Assembly: GCA_921293015.1 (NCBI GenBank)
Contig: OV121083.1
Location: forward strand, 28,078,908 to 28,142,907
DNA: 64,000 nt
DNA from: Phorcus lineatus
Taxonomy: Eukaryota; Mollusca; Gastropoda; Trochida; Trochidae
Reading direction: 5' to 3'
Position 1 is the stretch's first letter. Each line of letters starts with the position of its first letter. The translations under genes and the position numbers were made by a program. Under the pieces are notes generated by a model. It was not told the origin of the DNA. It worked only from the letters and a program-made list of their open reading frames with translations, and did no database searches. Of the stretch, positions 1 through 15,200 are shown piece after piece.

Positions 1-109
1 TTCATCCTCATATGTTTGGGTTTGGACTGTCTAGTGAGGTAGTTCAAGCTTGCCATTGATTAGGTTTCTGTAAAGTTTGAGGGAATGCTACTATTGTAGG
101 AGAACTGAC

Positions 110-240
110 CACTGCCGATGGGTTTGTGTGTGAATGGTGTGGAGAGACGTGAGGTGTCGTGTCCACTGCCGCTCAGTGCCTCCGCGATCTGTGTGTGCGA
201 GAAGAGCCAAGCGTCCTTCACTGTCTCGCTGCCGGGGTAG
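110..240 (-). CDS. EFR3: EFR3 visible exon 16 (last exon in window; 3' end uncertain)
   Basis: The acceptor tatcttgtag ends next to 241. It encodes YPGSETVKDAWLFSHTQIAE then ALSGSGHDTSRLSTPFTHKPIG, matching LF.T.KIAESLGGSGY...RL..PYV. I ended it at a gtcagt donor at 109. The frame stays open to a stop near 60, so a short alternative C-terminus is possible. The canonical tail ending in a P..Y.M.FP.L..Y type motif is not in the window. Confidence 0.82.
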
Positions 241-3200
241 CTACAAGATAAGCACACACGTTGTAGACTAGATCACGTGACATTAACACTGACGGGGCAG
301 ATACTTTCATACGTGTTTATAAGGATCATCATAATCTCTGTTTAAAGTGAAGACTCACAAAGAAATCAGAAACCAAATAAATATTAATACCATCTGTGCT
401 AGATGAAAACATTTGTAGGTGGGAATTAAATTTGCTTCTTACCAAAGCTAAATTGGTTAAATGGGAAAGTAGTGATTTTTTCATGATTTGTTGTTTCTTA
501 TTTCCTAATTAATGTGATACGAGATAATACTGGAGAAGGTGGAATTCTTCAAGCTATAGTTTCATTGAAGGTGGGTTTATTTCAATCAGGAAGCACATAT
601 GTTGATTATGATAAAAACCAACTTGAAATGAAAGGTTTAATATGGACAGGGCACTTGGCCAATTACCTTTTATCCAGAATTGTCTTAAATCAGGTTTTCA
701 CCATGTAAATAATTAATAAACATAACGTTCAATACAAATCTTCACTCTGAATTTTCATTTTTGAAAAATGGCAAACTTTTCAAAAGACAATCATAGAATT
801 CATTCAACACTGGATGACATCATGCTACACAGAATGACAACTAGAGTTAGTATTGACTGTACACTGTATTAAACACATGAAGGTAGGACAAACATCCTAC
901 TATCCATGTTCAGTAGTGATAAAAACATAGAAAACAGTTTACAATCTACATCAAGTGAATCACCTACTCAGATCCTACACACTTGATTTACGAGTTTATC
1001 TTACTGTACTGAACAACAGGAGATGAGAGAGAAAGAAAAACAACAGTCCTAGCCTCAAACAAATGGTGAACAACAGCAAGGGATGGTAAACTGTCGAGTT
1101 CAGAGAAAACTGAGCTAGGGAAGGAGCTCAAATAAAATCAAAGCAAAAAATCTTTAGTTCCAAAACTGTAAAGATGATGATAAATATCCAAATCTGCATG
1201 TACTGTATGCCATTAGTTAAAAATATATCAATTAATAAAGATCGAAATAATATAACAGATGCTGCAAAACAGACAAATGAAATTATACGTTTTGTTAACA
1301 ACAATTAAGTTAAAATGAAGTGAAATATACAAGTTTGAATGAATACAAATAATGCATATAAGAGATCACAGTTAAATATTTCAAAGCTGTCTTTTGTGCA
1401 AACGTATGAAATTGAGATAACGTTGCTGCAAAGAAAGCCTATAAATATTTGACTTCTGGTATTTCAGTGTTAGAGTTCCAACTGGACATGGTGTAAAATC
1501 TCAGAGCTGCATGCTTGTTACTATGGTTACAGGAAAGCTAGTGCATAACACAACACGCGTGCTGAGGTAGGGGGAGGATGTTATGTCGTGGCAGCCTACG
1601 TACATGCCGATAGGGCTTCCTTTCAACACCTTCACTATCAAATTTCATTTAGCCAAGAGCCCAATTTTTCTAAATAAAGCAGGTAGTCCAATAATGCATT
1701 TTGGATGGAAAAAAAAAGACGAAAAGCTCAAGCTGTCAACACCAGGTCATGTCTAGAATTGCCCATCATCAATTTTCTTTATTGTAGGAACAGTCTGTCA
1801 ACACTGAATATCAATGTATCAATAACGAGATGATTAAATTGTTACGGTTGATCATATATTCCGTTCCAAACAATAAAGCATCAATTGGCAAACAAAGAGT
1901 GATACCAACAATCAAAAGCTATGCATTTCCAAGCCACAATAAATAAAGCAGGCCCTCTTAAATGGCATGCACGCAACCTATATTCTAAATCCTGTACGAG
2001 AGAGACTTGTTGCCAGGACATAACATTACCTCCCACCACTCCAAGTTAGGTTAGAGAGTTGTGTAAAGGGAGGTTACCCATGCTGTTACTTACATATCCG
2101 AGTTCTCTAGCTCATCTAAGCTGTCAAGGGAATAGGATTTGTCATTCCAGTAATTCAGCTACTGCTAGGTGCCTATACATGTGGATATGTCACAATGCCA
2201 AACTCATCTCATTCTCAATGCAGGACATCCAGCCGTGGTACCAGTGTATGAAATAAGGCTCCTAACCTTTGCTCTGGATTGTACTCTCTTGAGTTTATTT
2301 TCTAAACTTTGTTGATTATTTTCGAGCTGGCTAGTTTTGCAGCTTATTTCATACATTGATGTTACATCATTGATACATTGAGCATCTTGTTAGGATGATG
2401 TTATTTATGTCAATCACATCTATGAGGTCACCATTTCCTTGTAAAACCAAACTACTGTAAAAACAATAGAGTTACCTCCCTTGATAAAAATAAAAGATGG
2501 AAGCAGGTCACAACAAAAGCACTCAGTTTGTTCAGGTGGAATTAACCACACTGATTATCACTTGTACAAAGAGGTCCAAAGATTATGATAATGTTGGTAA
2601 ACGTGTCTGGTGATGCAGTTGAAAACGAACATTTTACAAACCAACAATGGTATAAGTATCAAAGATTTCTTTTCACTGGCTCTGAAAACAAGCTGTGTCC
2701 ATTTGCAGAACAAAATTGTTTAAAAAGAAAAAAGTGCTGTCATTACAGTATGCATTTTTGTAGCATATCCCTACTTTAATCAGTTCTATGAAACCATATC
2801 CGGCCAAAAAAAGACATTTATAAACTTAATAAATTATATATGTAAGTTGAATATCATTGCACATTATTCCAGGCAAAGAAATAATAAAAACTACCGGTAA
2901 TAATTCTCTTTTAGCGTCTTTCACCGCAAGCAAAATGGCCCCCTGATGCTTGGAATATTTAGCCAAGATTCTGCATGACAATTTAACTTCAGTATCTTTG
3001 AGCTAAATAATTTCAAGACGGTAGACCAGGAGAGTTCTAGCAAACTATTTTCAGAGAAAGATGTGCAGGGAGCAACTTCATCAACAACTTCTTTATCTTC
3101 CCTCGGCAGAGTTCTTAATGTGTAAATGAGCTCTTCCTTATTATAGATCAATCCTGTCTCAACAGACTTACATTGAGTCCTGACAGGGTTGAGGTCATCT

Positions 3201-6200
3201 AAAGTTATGGAAAATTATAAGTTCATCTAAAAGTTAAAGATCTGGGACTGCCCAAAATGGCCCTTGCTAAGTCTGGAAAAAGTTTACAAGTTCCTGAAAC
3301 TGAGCCCGCGATAGGAAGATGAGTGTTCCACAAGCTAATAGTAGATCTACAATCGACTTTTAGTAAAGGATGGATTTATGAGTGATCTCATTCAACTCTG
3401 ATGTTTTGCTAGCACTTTTGCCATAAAGTCATAAGAATACAACCCCTTGACTCGATGCATCTCTAAATGTTTCAAAGTATTTCCCTAGGGAGTCATTCAG
3501 AACTGGTATAATATCCACTGATAAAGCACCCTTCTCCCCTTGGGGGTTCACAGAAATGGCTCATTATATAGTACCACTCTGCAGAGGGAAGACTGAGGGC
3601 AGATAGTAACAGTGTACATTCTGGTGACTTGTCAGTGTGGGTGGCCAACAGGGCTGGATTTAAACTAAACACCCTCACACTAGTGTTTGGCTTCTGTCTT
3701 ACCTGTGGGGGCGGTTGGACCGGTTGTAGGCAAAACCGGGCAGCAGGTACTGGGCCTCAGTTGTCCGTAGGTCAATTACCTGGTGGAGAAGGATAAAACA
3801 AATAACACTTTCAGCCTTCCAGGACTATTTCATATACAGTATCCAAGATGAAAACCTTGAAGTTATTAAAAAAGAGCACAAATATACTCCTTGAAGGGGA
3901 GATTTAATGACATTTCAGAGGGATATTTCATCATTGTGTTGTTTGAACATGAGGCTAATATGTACAGTCTATGCCTCGCCATAAGACTAGCTCCTAGGGT
4001 CAAGAAAAAGAGACTATATTAGTGCTTATAGCTTACAAATTAATATTGTCAGCAGTTTGAGGAGGCGTGGAACTTTTATTAGAGTAGTGGCTCTTAGTAG
4101 GTGTAATTACATTTTGTCAGGATTTATGAATTAAATTAGAAGCTATAATTCATCATCTATGTTTTTGATTAATTCATCTTCTCCAAACGGTTCCAAATTA
4201 TCAATCTTACCTCATCAGATGAGTACATTAGGAAGTGTGAGATTAGTGTATCATTAGAGACTTAATGTATGCTTGTAATTTGTCAGATATAAGATATTAT
4301 GGGTTTTCATGTTCACGACAGAAGTGCTAAAAAAGTTATAACTTCCTTAATTATATTGATGGGGTATACTGATATTTAAGCAAAAGTGTTGTAAACATGA
4401 TATGTCATGGGTACAAATATCATTTTCTGTCATCACTGAAGTCTCAAATTAAAATAAAATATTCAATATGAACATCAAACATAGGCAGATTACCCGCAGT
4501 CTGCGCATTTGGAACGCAACCTCATAGACCAACGATGACGTCAAAGCAATGTTTATGAAGTGAAATCGTAACAAAAAAGTGATATTTGTACTAGGGCATC
4601 GTAACAAAAATGAGTGCCAAGTGATGACACAATCATATGGTGCCCACCTGGTTGACGTATTGACAGAGCTGGGGGATGGCTGTCAGCTGGCTGATGATGT
4701 TCAGGTAAGCAGCAATCAGACCGTGAATAGCACACTTGTGGGTCAACGGAAGGTTTGTATTCGTCACTGCCATTTGCTGGACACAATCAAATCAGTATAT
4801 GTACATTAATCTGAATACATCACAAGGATATTTCAAATTTAATGAGTTTCAAAACCACCACAAATAACGACCTGATATGGATTAACAAGAGTGGAGTTAC
4901 TGACCAGGTTTTGGACATTGCTGTCTCTTGTGAAGCAGATAATTTGGTGCTAATACATGCATATATTCAAGTACATACTTAAATATCCCTATTTTTCTGA
5001 TGTAAGTCAATGTTCTCATAAATGGCATCAGTTACCCCTCATTTAAGGAAGTTTGGTGCAATTTTTGGTTACTGCTTTATGAAAAGCCGGAACAAATACT
5101 TTCATGCATAAACATAATGTAGATGATAGACGGATGAATAGTACGACCTTGAGCTTTCTGGGACTGAAGGAGGTAACACTTTCATTTAACAAACAGTAAG
5201 TTTCCACTCACGGTTGATCTTAACCACAGTACCTGAATGTCAAGGGCTAGCCTGAAAAGTTCTACAAGGATCTCGTCCCCGCCCATCTCGATACAGATGA
5301 GGACCATGGTGCAGTACAGAGCCTCAAAGTTGTCTACGCGGTTTGAGTGCATCTGCATGTTCTCATACAGGTGCCAGTAGAACTGCATCCCGCTCTGTGA
5401 TGAGAAAATTAAGATTACTCATTACCTCATACAAATAAAAGTGTTCTCAAGAATGAAAAATATGTTTGAAATTACATACTTTACAAACTAGGTAACTATG
5501 GCAATTTGAAATGAAATTAAGGAACTGCCTCAACTAAACACAGTGACAGCCTGCTTGCAACCTACCAAGTATTGAGTAGTGATCACTCCCTCCACACTCT
5601 CCAGACAGCCATTAAAATTGCTCGTATATCGATTGTTTTTTGCTATTTTCTAAGGATGATTTTGGTAGAAACATCTATGGCATTTACACATTTAAAAAAA
5701 GGTCTTCAAACCTTTTGAAAATGAACCATTAAAGACTTCAATTTCTAAATTGATCATGTTAATTAAGTCAAATTAATGTAATTTCTATAATATTTAAAAT
5801 TTTCTAAATCAAAATACTGAAAACACTTTTATGTAAATTTCAGAAACTCTGAAATATAAATCAATGAGAGACTCTGTAAGCAGTACTCATACACTATGGG
5901 TCTAATGAAGGAAAACATATTTATGAAGAGATCCACATGGTGTGAACCCCAGGCAAACATACCTTCTTCATGAACATGATGTCCTGGCGTGTTGTCTTCT
6001 CCACCGTCAGATCCATCTCGCTCACATCCTTCACCAGTCTGTCATGAAACCAACACTCGTATTACTATATGCAGTTTACTTAGCAACCTCCAGACATATC
6101 AGCCTTTGAAATGCAAATCCCCATCCAAATACTGTGATCTACTGTTGAAAAATTTACATGATGAAGTGTCACAGAGATTGAACCAAATATGACAAGAGAT

Positions 6201-9200
6201 AGGCACTAGATTCATTTGTGACTCACATGACTGTTTCCAACTTTGATGCGTTGTTGTGTCTGTCGATCATGGTGTGCAGAATGTCCTGCACAATGATGCG
6301 CATCCCTGGGTCGTCCAGCATGGACATGCGCAGCAGGGGGTGCAGGAACTCCGGGGGGAACGCATTCTGCATGTTCACTGTCTTGTACTTAGTAGCTACC
6401 TACAGAGGGGGAGGGGCAGAGAGTGAGAACTAACTAGTAATCAACACATTACAATAATTACAAATCATGGGTGGCAATTTTGAAGAATCATCTTTCAATC
6501 ATTCATAAGCATATTTTCTAAAATGAGAAGGTCTCTTTTGCCAACGATTCATGGGAAATTGGTCTTTGTGATCAAATCTAGCCATTGGCAAAGCGATATT
6601 CTAATGATTTTACTATCTCTTGCTTAGAGTCAAAGTCTCAAGCCTTAAAGTCATTTTTCTACTTCATGACTGTGCTGTGCCTCTCCCTAAATGAACACTG
6701 AATGAAGACTGTACGTTATTCAGTGCCGAACAACTAGTGACTGAAGGAAAGAGCAACATTTGTCCGGAAGAGTTAACATGTAGGGGATCAATATGAAGAT
6801 TGAATGATTAAGATTGAGTTGACTTCATACAAATAGGTGGTATGAGATGGGTTAGACTGCTACCTTGAGTAAGGTCTTGAGGAGGTTCTGCTGCAGCTGG
6901 ACGTCCATAGACCCCCTGCAACAGGGAGAGTTGTCAACTGTCAACTGATACTACTAACGGTAATACTGTCTTAGACTTTCTTCAGTTAAGGGTTACATTT
7001 CTTTTTACTGAATAGACAACATAACATCAGTTAATACATCAATAGTAGACAACACCCAACAACAACTCACCCAATATCCTCTTCATTAGTGAACTGTGGG
7101 AACTTGCCCATCACAAACATCATGATCTCAATCTTCTGGTAGTCAGGCAAGTTGTTAGCAAACTCACCTGCAATATAGCATGTGACATTACTTAAGGTCA
7201 CACTTATTAAGGAACTGTTGGTTAAGAGAGCAATCTTCAACAGCTTAAACAGATGCAGCTATTTTGGACATGCAATATCAGCTGCAAATTCCTATTTCAT
7301 AACTCAAATAATGAGACACCATAAATGATTTATGTAAGTTAAGAACCCATGACACCTATCACATTGATTCAAGTCAGGGCTACATAGGAAGTGTCTTCTT
7401 AACTGAAGAAAACCCTTAGTCTATAATGAAAATTAGTAAGTGACCCATATTTTCTTGTGAAGTCTTTGTTGTTGATAGCTTGCTCATCCAGCATTATCAG
7501 GTTAAGCCTATCATTCTCTGTACTTATCCTCAGATCAACTAAATACTTCTCACACCATCACTGAATCAATTTAGCGTTGTGTGTCACCTATAATGATTAA
7601 ATGTCCAGTACATGGTATCTAATTACCAGACATACACAAACTGAATGATTTGCCTCAGCTCTCAAACATTCAATACTAAAATATCAATTTCAAAAACAGC
7701 CAGCTACTCTGCAGATTTAAGATTTTGGATCTTTGGAGAAGATGGAAATTTGGAAAGTGAAATACCATGGCTGCAAAAATTGAAATTTAGATGTCATATA
7801 TACGCATCATTCAAATATAATCAACCTGCCAATTTAATATATTTCATATAATCCTTGAGTAGTAAAAGCTCACATTATAACATTTGGTAAGCTTTATTCA
7901 ATTTTATTACCCATATGGTTAATCATAAGTGGTGACATATTTTCAATATGAACACATGTGCACATATCACTTCTACCTAGCATCGATTGTTTCAGCGCGA
8001 GTTACCGTATTTCATCGTCTGTGACGTCATAAAACCATTGTTCATGACGTCACTGGAGCGGGCCGTCGCAAAGGAAGCAGGCTGTTTCTGAATATATGTA
8101 TGTGTTTTAAATGGAATATATTTATTAGAATCGGTAATAAAGAAATTATTACCCTCGGAAGTGTGTCATATGACAATTACGAAACTCGTGCGAATTAGTA
8201 TATAACCCTCGCACTCGCTCGGGTAGTACAAAAATTCACACTCGTTTTGTAAAAGTCATATGACACACTTCCTTGGGTAATAATCTCTACGTATGTACAA
8301 TAAGGACATGACTAATTCGACAACATCCATGAATCCATGCTTAAAAGGAACCGATCCATAAACACTTTCCTCATTGTTTAACATTTCTGCGTGCTTGACT
8401 TGTATAAGTTTTGCATTTTGAGTTTGCAAATTTGTGATGTTCAACTAAAATATTTTGTAGATTCTATTTGTTGAATGCAACCACATTGCATGACTCTATA
8501 CTTGTCCTCACCAATAGTGTTGATGATTGCCTCCTCAAACTTCCGCTCAGACGCCCGCTTGTGCTTGTCCTGACTCTTGCTGTCCACCGAGATGCGCAGA
8601 TGCCGCAGCAGGTTGTTGAACACCTCCAACACCGATGGTCCGATTGACCCACCCGCCGCAATGAGCACTGACTCAAACAGCACCCCAATGATGCCGACCT
8701 TGACATACGGGTCGCTCTTGACGTGCTTGTCCAGGTGCTTGAGCAGACTCTGAATCACCAGGTATCCGTACTGCGCCTGTGGGGAGGAACAGTTTGGATT
8801 CATAAGAGGATCAAAATAAATTATGGTTGTCTATTTTTATGGTGGTGTATGCTGCAAAATAATCATGTTTGAAAACTGATGCCTGCAAACATTGGACAAG
8901 TTTCATGCAGCAATTACTTATTCTTGAGTGGTTATGTCCTTAACCATTATCCGGAAAGCAAGGGCTAGTTCATAACATGCTTGCCATTGTGTGTGCTTTT
9001 GAGAGGCTTGTGTAAGTAATCTAACTGATTATTTATAAATTAGTATCAATGATGAGAAAAAAATGCTTGAGTATGTGTTTTTTTCTGTCCCTGTAAATCT
9101 GTCTTATTGATGTAACATATTTGACAAAAAAAGAGTCCTCTCTATTTAAAGGCACTAGTGCACGCTTTTACGGTTTAAATTGGCTATTTTAAGGTTTAAG

Positions 9201-12200
9201 AGGACTTATGCATTAACTTTAGCTTTCTATCGATGCAATAAAATACTTAAAATTCTTTACAATTGACCTGCAATCAACAATGAAAAAATTTAGCCAGCCG
9301 CTGTCGGCTTGGACATATAACAAATCTAAGGTAAGCTGTGCACAAAACGGATTAATTATAGACAGTTGAAAGCGGCTGAACTATTATTATGTGCAGCTGT
9401 TGAATTTACCTAAACTCTGAACTGAGAACAAATAATGAATTATGTTTCATGAAACCCATGTTGTAAATAAACCGATTTAATAACACAGCATTAGCATTGC
9501 TATTAGATTGACCAAAGCGGCTGCCGTTTCCGCTTTTTTGGTTATAAGCAAAATCTTCATATTTCCGATATCGTAGTTCATGCGGATTTATTGTAGCGTA
9601 ACATTAAATACTTCCGGTCTTTTAAAATCAACCTTACTACCTGAATACGTAAATATTCGTTAAATAACTTACGAGGTAGATTGCTTTAGTGAGGATCTTG
9701 AATAATATCGAGAGATATGCAGTATCTGTGCTTTCGTTGTGTTAAAGAAATATTGGTGTGCACTAGTGCGTTTAAGCAACCTCTCAGCTAGTTTTTTACT
9801 GGCATCAATATTTTTGCCCCCTTCTAATAACTAATGATACTTGTTATATGTAGCCTTAAGTCATAAATGAACATGTCTTTAACAAATTTTTTAAATTAAC
9901 AGTTTAATTGATCGAATGGCAGCAGTAATAAATGCAAGAGTTCCACTTCACAAATCCTCTAAAAGCACTTCAGCTCTAAATCGGCACTCTTGATACAAGT
10001 TTCATGAATAACAAGTCTCAGGACGAGAGTGGATTGGACAGGCTGATGCAGAGTTGCTGCTTGAGAGTCTGTGAATATGCAGGGCAGACACAGCTGTACC
10101 ATTTGACATTTCGCAGCAGGTCGTTCTGATGAAGTCATACAAGCTGCTACAATTACCAGCAGACAAAACAGGACCCGGCACACAAACCCTGATGAATAAT
10201 AAAGTCATTACCCAGACCTAAGATGGGCAATTTGCCTGTGGCTTGTCTGCTTGGCAACAATAGAGTAACCAACACAATACACAACAACACAAGTAGTGGG
10301 AGACGTTAATGTGAAAGTTTAAATAAAGAGATTGGGTATATATGGCAAAGTGCAAGTGTCATGTTCAGTGTCATGTGACGCATGTGAAGGATAATATATT
10401 GGACATACATTTTGATAACTCTAACTTTGTTGTCAAAAATGAAAATATTTTTATTATCACATTTATGTGTGAGAATGCACTAGGTTTAACAATGTTTAAC
10501 ACTTGAGCTGCTGAAAGCATCAAATAATGCCAAGCCATTCTAAGCAGTCAATTACAGGAAACACCATTCTTGTACAAACTATACACCTGAAAGGAAAGGG
10601 TTCAAATAATTCTCAGTATTGGCATGCAATTTGATGCAATTTTAGAATCAATCCCTAATATAATGTTTTTGATTAAGTATTTCAATACTGACAATGTCAC
10701 ATATCCATTGTATTGGTGAGAGACATAGTCAAGAGTCAAAACAATAGATGGAGGCCCTGTTATTCGGCCATTCTGAAAATACATTAATTAATATTTACTG
10801 TCTTTCTAGCCGTATTAGCCCAATTTGTCCAATTTGTCTTGTATGGGCCATATTTCCTGTAATGGCCCAGTTGTCGAAACATATGATCCAAGCAACAACA
10901 ATAAGATAAGTACAATACAAAAGATATTTTTGTACTAACATGTGGGCTGAGAGAGGTAGAAACCCTCATCTAGTTGAGGACTGAGGAGTAAGAAGACAGA
11001 GACTATCACTGGAAGGATCTCTCACCTGCACAGAGTACATGATGACCTTGAAGCACTTGACGGCAAACTCATTGGGACTCCACAACTTATGGTTATCCAT
11101 GTGGCTGCAATAGAAACATACGATTACAATACATGCAAAACAGATTCAGTGATCTATTTTATAAAAAGAGAAGATTTAACTTTGAGTCAGAAGAGAACTA
11201 AAGAGAATAGGAAAAATAAATTCTAAGTTCATTTTCATGACAATGAGAGAGCCTTGCTTTAAAATAAGTAAATTGTTAATCCAGTGAAAATTTCAGCCTG
11301 TTGTAGTTTAACTGTAATTTTTCTTTTCAGAGACAATTTAAACTCACTTGAAATATAAAATATTGTAAAATGATTTAAGGACAATAACAAACACAAAAGA
11401 AGAAATGTTTTCAAATTTCATGATTTCAACAAATTTAATGTATTTTCATTTCAAATACAAAGGAAATGTAACTCAAAAACCTTCCCAATATTTCCTGAAA
11501 ACAATTTTATAAATGAACTAAAAACAATACCAAAATGAAATGTGTTTAGAAGTTTAGATTATTATTTTCTATAAACAGCTAATCTGATGAGACAGACAGA
11601 CATCAGCATTCTGTTCTCGAGAGCATCCTCATAAGATAATGCACAACAGTTCTGCAGAGAAAAAAACTTCCATAGTGCATCTGATTCAGTGGATTTAGAA
11701 GAGGAAGACAAGGGCGACAGTTTGAAAACACATTTCTCTGCAGATGATATTGATGAAAATATTCTCTGAAGTAATTGCACAGATAGCACTTGGAAGACTT
11801 TCCTAAACTGCACACAAAATAATAGTTTAACATATATTTGTATTGATGATATTGTGTCATAAATGTGTATTTACGTTCAAGGCAGCTAATGATAATAAAA
11901 TTCCTGACCATATACTGATATGAACATGTACAGTAACTATTTTTGCTGTTTATATCAACACTGAACTCTGAAGAATAACTGAAAACCCATCTCTAACAGA
12001 GCAACAATGCTCTAATGTATGAAATGAGAGTTTTACTGACCACCAATACTGGACACTAGTGACCACTCTATTGATTTCTACTGAAGCCCCACATCCATGC
12101 ATTTGCCCGATTAGGCCCCCATGTTAGTAACACTGTGCTCCCCTCCAGTCAGAGAATCAGCTCATGAACCCCCATCTCTCACTGTGCTCCCCTCCAGTCA

Positions 12201-15200
12201 CAGAATCAGCTCATGAACCCCCATCTCTCACTGTGTCATTACACTCATTTGGCTCTTTGCAGCAGGCACAGATAACGAGGACATGATTTAATGCAGTCTA
12301 GGATCTAACTATAGGGACAGAACATTTCTAGTGAACAAGCTAATATCTGAAATGAAAAAATTTGTGACCCAACAGCACATTTGGTTAAGGTTGTTTTTTT
12401 TTTTACAAAAATCTATGCTTTTTGGGAATTCTTCAAGAATTAACATAAAAGATTTGAGTTTTCATATCAGTACTTCTTGGTCAGACTGTCTTTTATCATG
12501 AACAAAGCCTTGTCATCTTTACACAACAAACTCTTACAATTTAACTCCACCATATCAGATATAATATTGATTCATAGTGCCCAGCACAGATACGCCAGCA
12601 AAATGTCATTGCGTTCTCTCCCACACTAAAACTACAGCTTCTATACAGTCTTCCTTTTCAAGATCAATATCCAAGAATACCTAAGAGTTCTGAATCAGTG
12701 AGAGTTGAGGAATATGAGATGTTGAGTGACATCACCACCCGGGCATGTGCAGCTTGATGTTGCTTCAGGGCAGGCAGGTGAGAGATCAGGGAGTGATCGG
12801 GGGGGGGGGGGGGGATCAATATCTCCTGCAATCTATACAGTCCAAGCTATCCCAGATAGCACTTAGGGCTAAGTCGTACCACTCTGTATCAAATGCAACA
12901 GGACTGACAGCATGGGGACACCTTTGATATTTTACACAGTAAGAGGAAATGTAATATTCAAGGTCTACAGCGGAAAGAAACCCTAGCAGACTCACTGATG
13001 ACAAGTGTCTTAGTCACTGTGGGAGTACAGTACAGAACAAAGTCAGATTCATTCAATATTCAAGTGTCAACTGATAGAAACACAACTCAGTGAATTTCTT
13101 CTGAATTATACCATATAACCCAGATGATGTCTATCATAAAGACAAAGAAAAATTCAATTGTATTCTTAAACCAAAGGAAATTATCTTAATCCATATGAAC
13201 AAGCCACAGACTATAGCAATAGAAGCACCCCGGGTCCATTCAAACCTTGATCAAAGTATGAAAGAATTTTGAAGAAAATATTCAAGAAACAATGAACTCA
13301 TTATGTTACCAAAATGAAGGTAAATTTTGAAAATTTAAAACCGGAAATGTACAATGATTAATATTGACTGGATATCAAACAATCTTTATCCCTCCCAAAA
13401 ACAGGTGAAACTGCAGAGTGCTGTCATTAATGGACACAGAATCCTGCTGTCATTTCCTCAGTGAATTGATTCTTCCTCACACAATCAATTACTTAGTATC
13501 TGGCAAAGATCGTGGTCTGTGTGTGCAGCTACATTCACCTCCAGCTGGATTTCAATCAATTTCACCAGCACAGGCACCAGGGGACTGTCACGCACTGCAC
13601 GCAGCCAGAGAAGAATAACAATTTGGACTGTATTTCTAACATGCTTTCTTAGATTTGCATCTCACCTATCTAAATCATTTAAGCACTTGTTTTTTTAACC
13701 ATTGGAATCATTCCTGATAACAGATATAATTATAATTCCAAGAAACAGTTAGCTTAGCATGTGCTAGTTGCTCCAAGCAAAGTACATTCTTCTTGCCTTT
13801 AAATGTTGTTATTAATCTTAATTACATGTAATAATCCTTTCATCACAAACATATCATAAAACAATACACGAAGGCATCAACTAGATCTTGCTTGAAAGTA
13901 ACCCAACAAACAGATCAGATGACTGATGTATTACTTGGGAGATTTGCTGTTCTCTGGCAACTCTTTAAACGGGCAATAGCACTTTTTATAAAATTTAATT
14001 TCTTAATTTTTTTCTCAATAAAAATTTGTTTATGCAAAATGTATTATCTTCAGAGGGTAAAAACATTTCATCATTCAACCTGGCCATCCGTAGTCATAGG
14101 AGAAATTATCAAGTATCAAGTAAAAACTTCATCTGGCCATTTTTGTGTGAACATCTGTTAATCACTTGAGGTTGGGTAATGAATTCACATAGCTAAAATG
14201 AACATGATGCATTCAATTAACATATGTTTCTTATGACTAGATAACATTGCCTTGCAACTGGTAACATTTATTTTCTATTTCCTCAGATCACTTTATTTGT
14301 TTTAAAAAATTTACTTTTGCCCCTTTAAATAATTATCTCAGGATTGAATAGTGTTGCTGGGTTTGCATTGTAAACAATACTAGGTGGAAATTGGGTTAGA
14401 TTGAATACTTGCTTCAAAGGGTTCAACAAAGGTTGATTCCCCACAAATCATTCATTAACCTATAATACAAGTTTTATCCTAATACCGATTACAAAACTTA
14501 ATTACTTTTAGATTAATTCCCCACTGTCTCCGTAAATTGATAAGGAAAATATTATTCCACATATTAAGCTATCTTACATGATTTCAGCTAGAGGCAACAT
14601 CATTATCTATCTTAGTTGAGCAGTTCAATCATCAGAATAGAAAGCCAATTACTTTGTCAGGTTTATTGTGTCTCTAATTCAGAATGTACTCTGAAGGGTA
14701 GCACTTCCTACATGCAGCCATTACAGGATATTTTTTACAGAGTGCATTGTGGGATTAGTGTTCCCCTGATGACAATAGTCATCCTCTGGGGATCTGGCTC
14801 TGTCAATAATATGCTTTGTCTCATACAGACACTTTATGAAAGTGATTATCTAAAGATGCTACATATGGAAATGTGGAGAGCTGTCAGCCTAATGACTAGT
14901 TTATTGTACTCAAAGGTCATATGATGGATTAACATTTGAAAAATACTTTTAAACACAAGATTAGGGTGATAAAAAACCCTGATGTTGGGATATGTATTAA
15001 CATCAACACAAGTGAAATGAAGTTACGTTTCTTTCTACTTGATTACTCTATGAATTGTTGATCAAGTTTCTACAGGGAAAACGTGTTTTGTGAGTTATTC
15101 AGAATTAATAAGATTGGAGGCATAGTTATTTTCAACATCGCTCAGTTCTGTAAGTTCACTGCTCCAGTGAAGTTCAGCAAATATTACTGTGGTCTATCTC

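Larger units (their letters stand above)
7168..8511 (-). other. EFR3 intron between visible exons 8 and 9
   Basis: 1.34 kb. The left 800 bp is featureless AT-rich DNA; the right part carries the paired TGACGTCA motifs (8021-8053) and the 142-bp imperfect palindrome (8145-8286). Confidence 0.7.
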
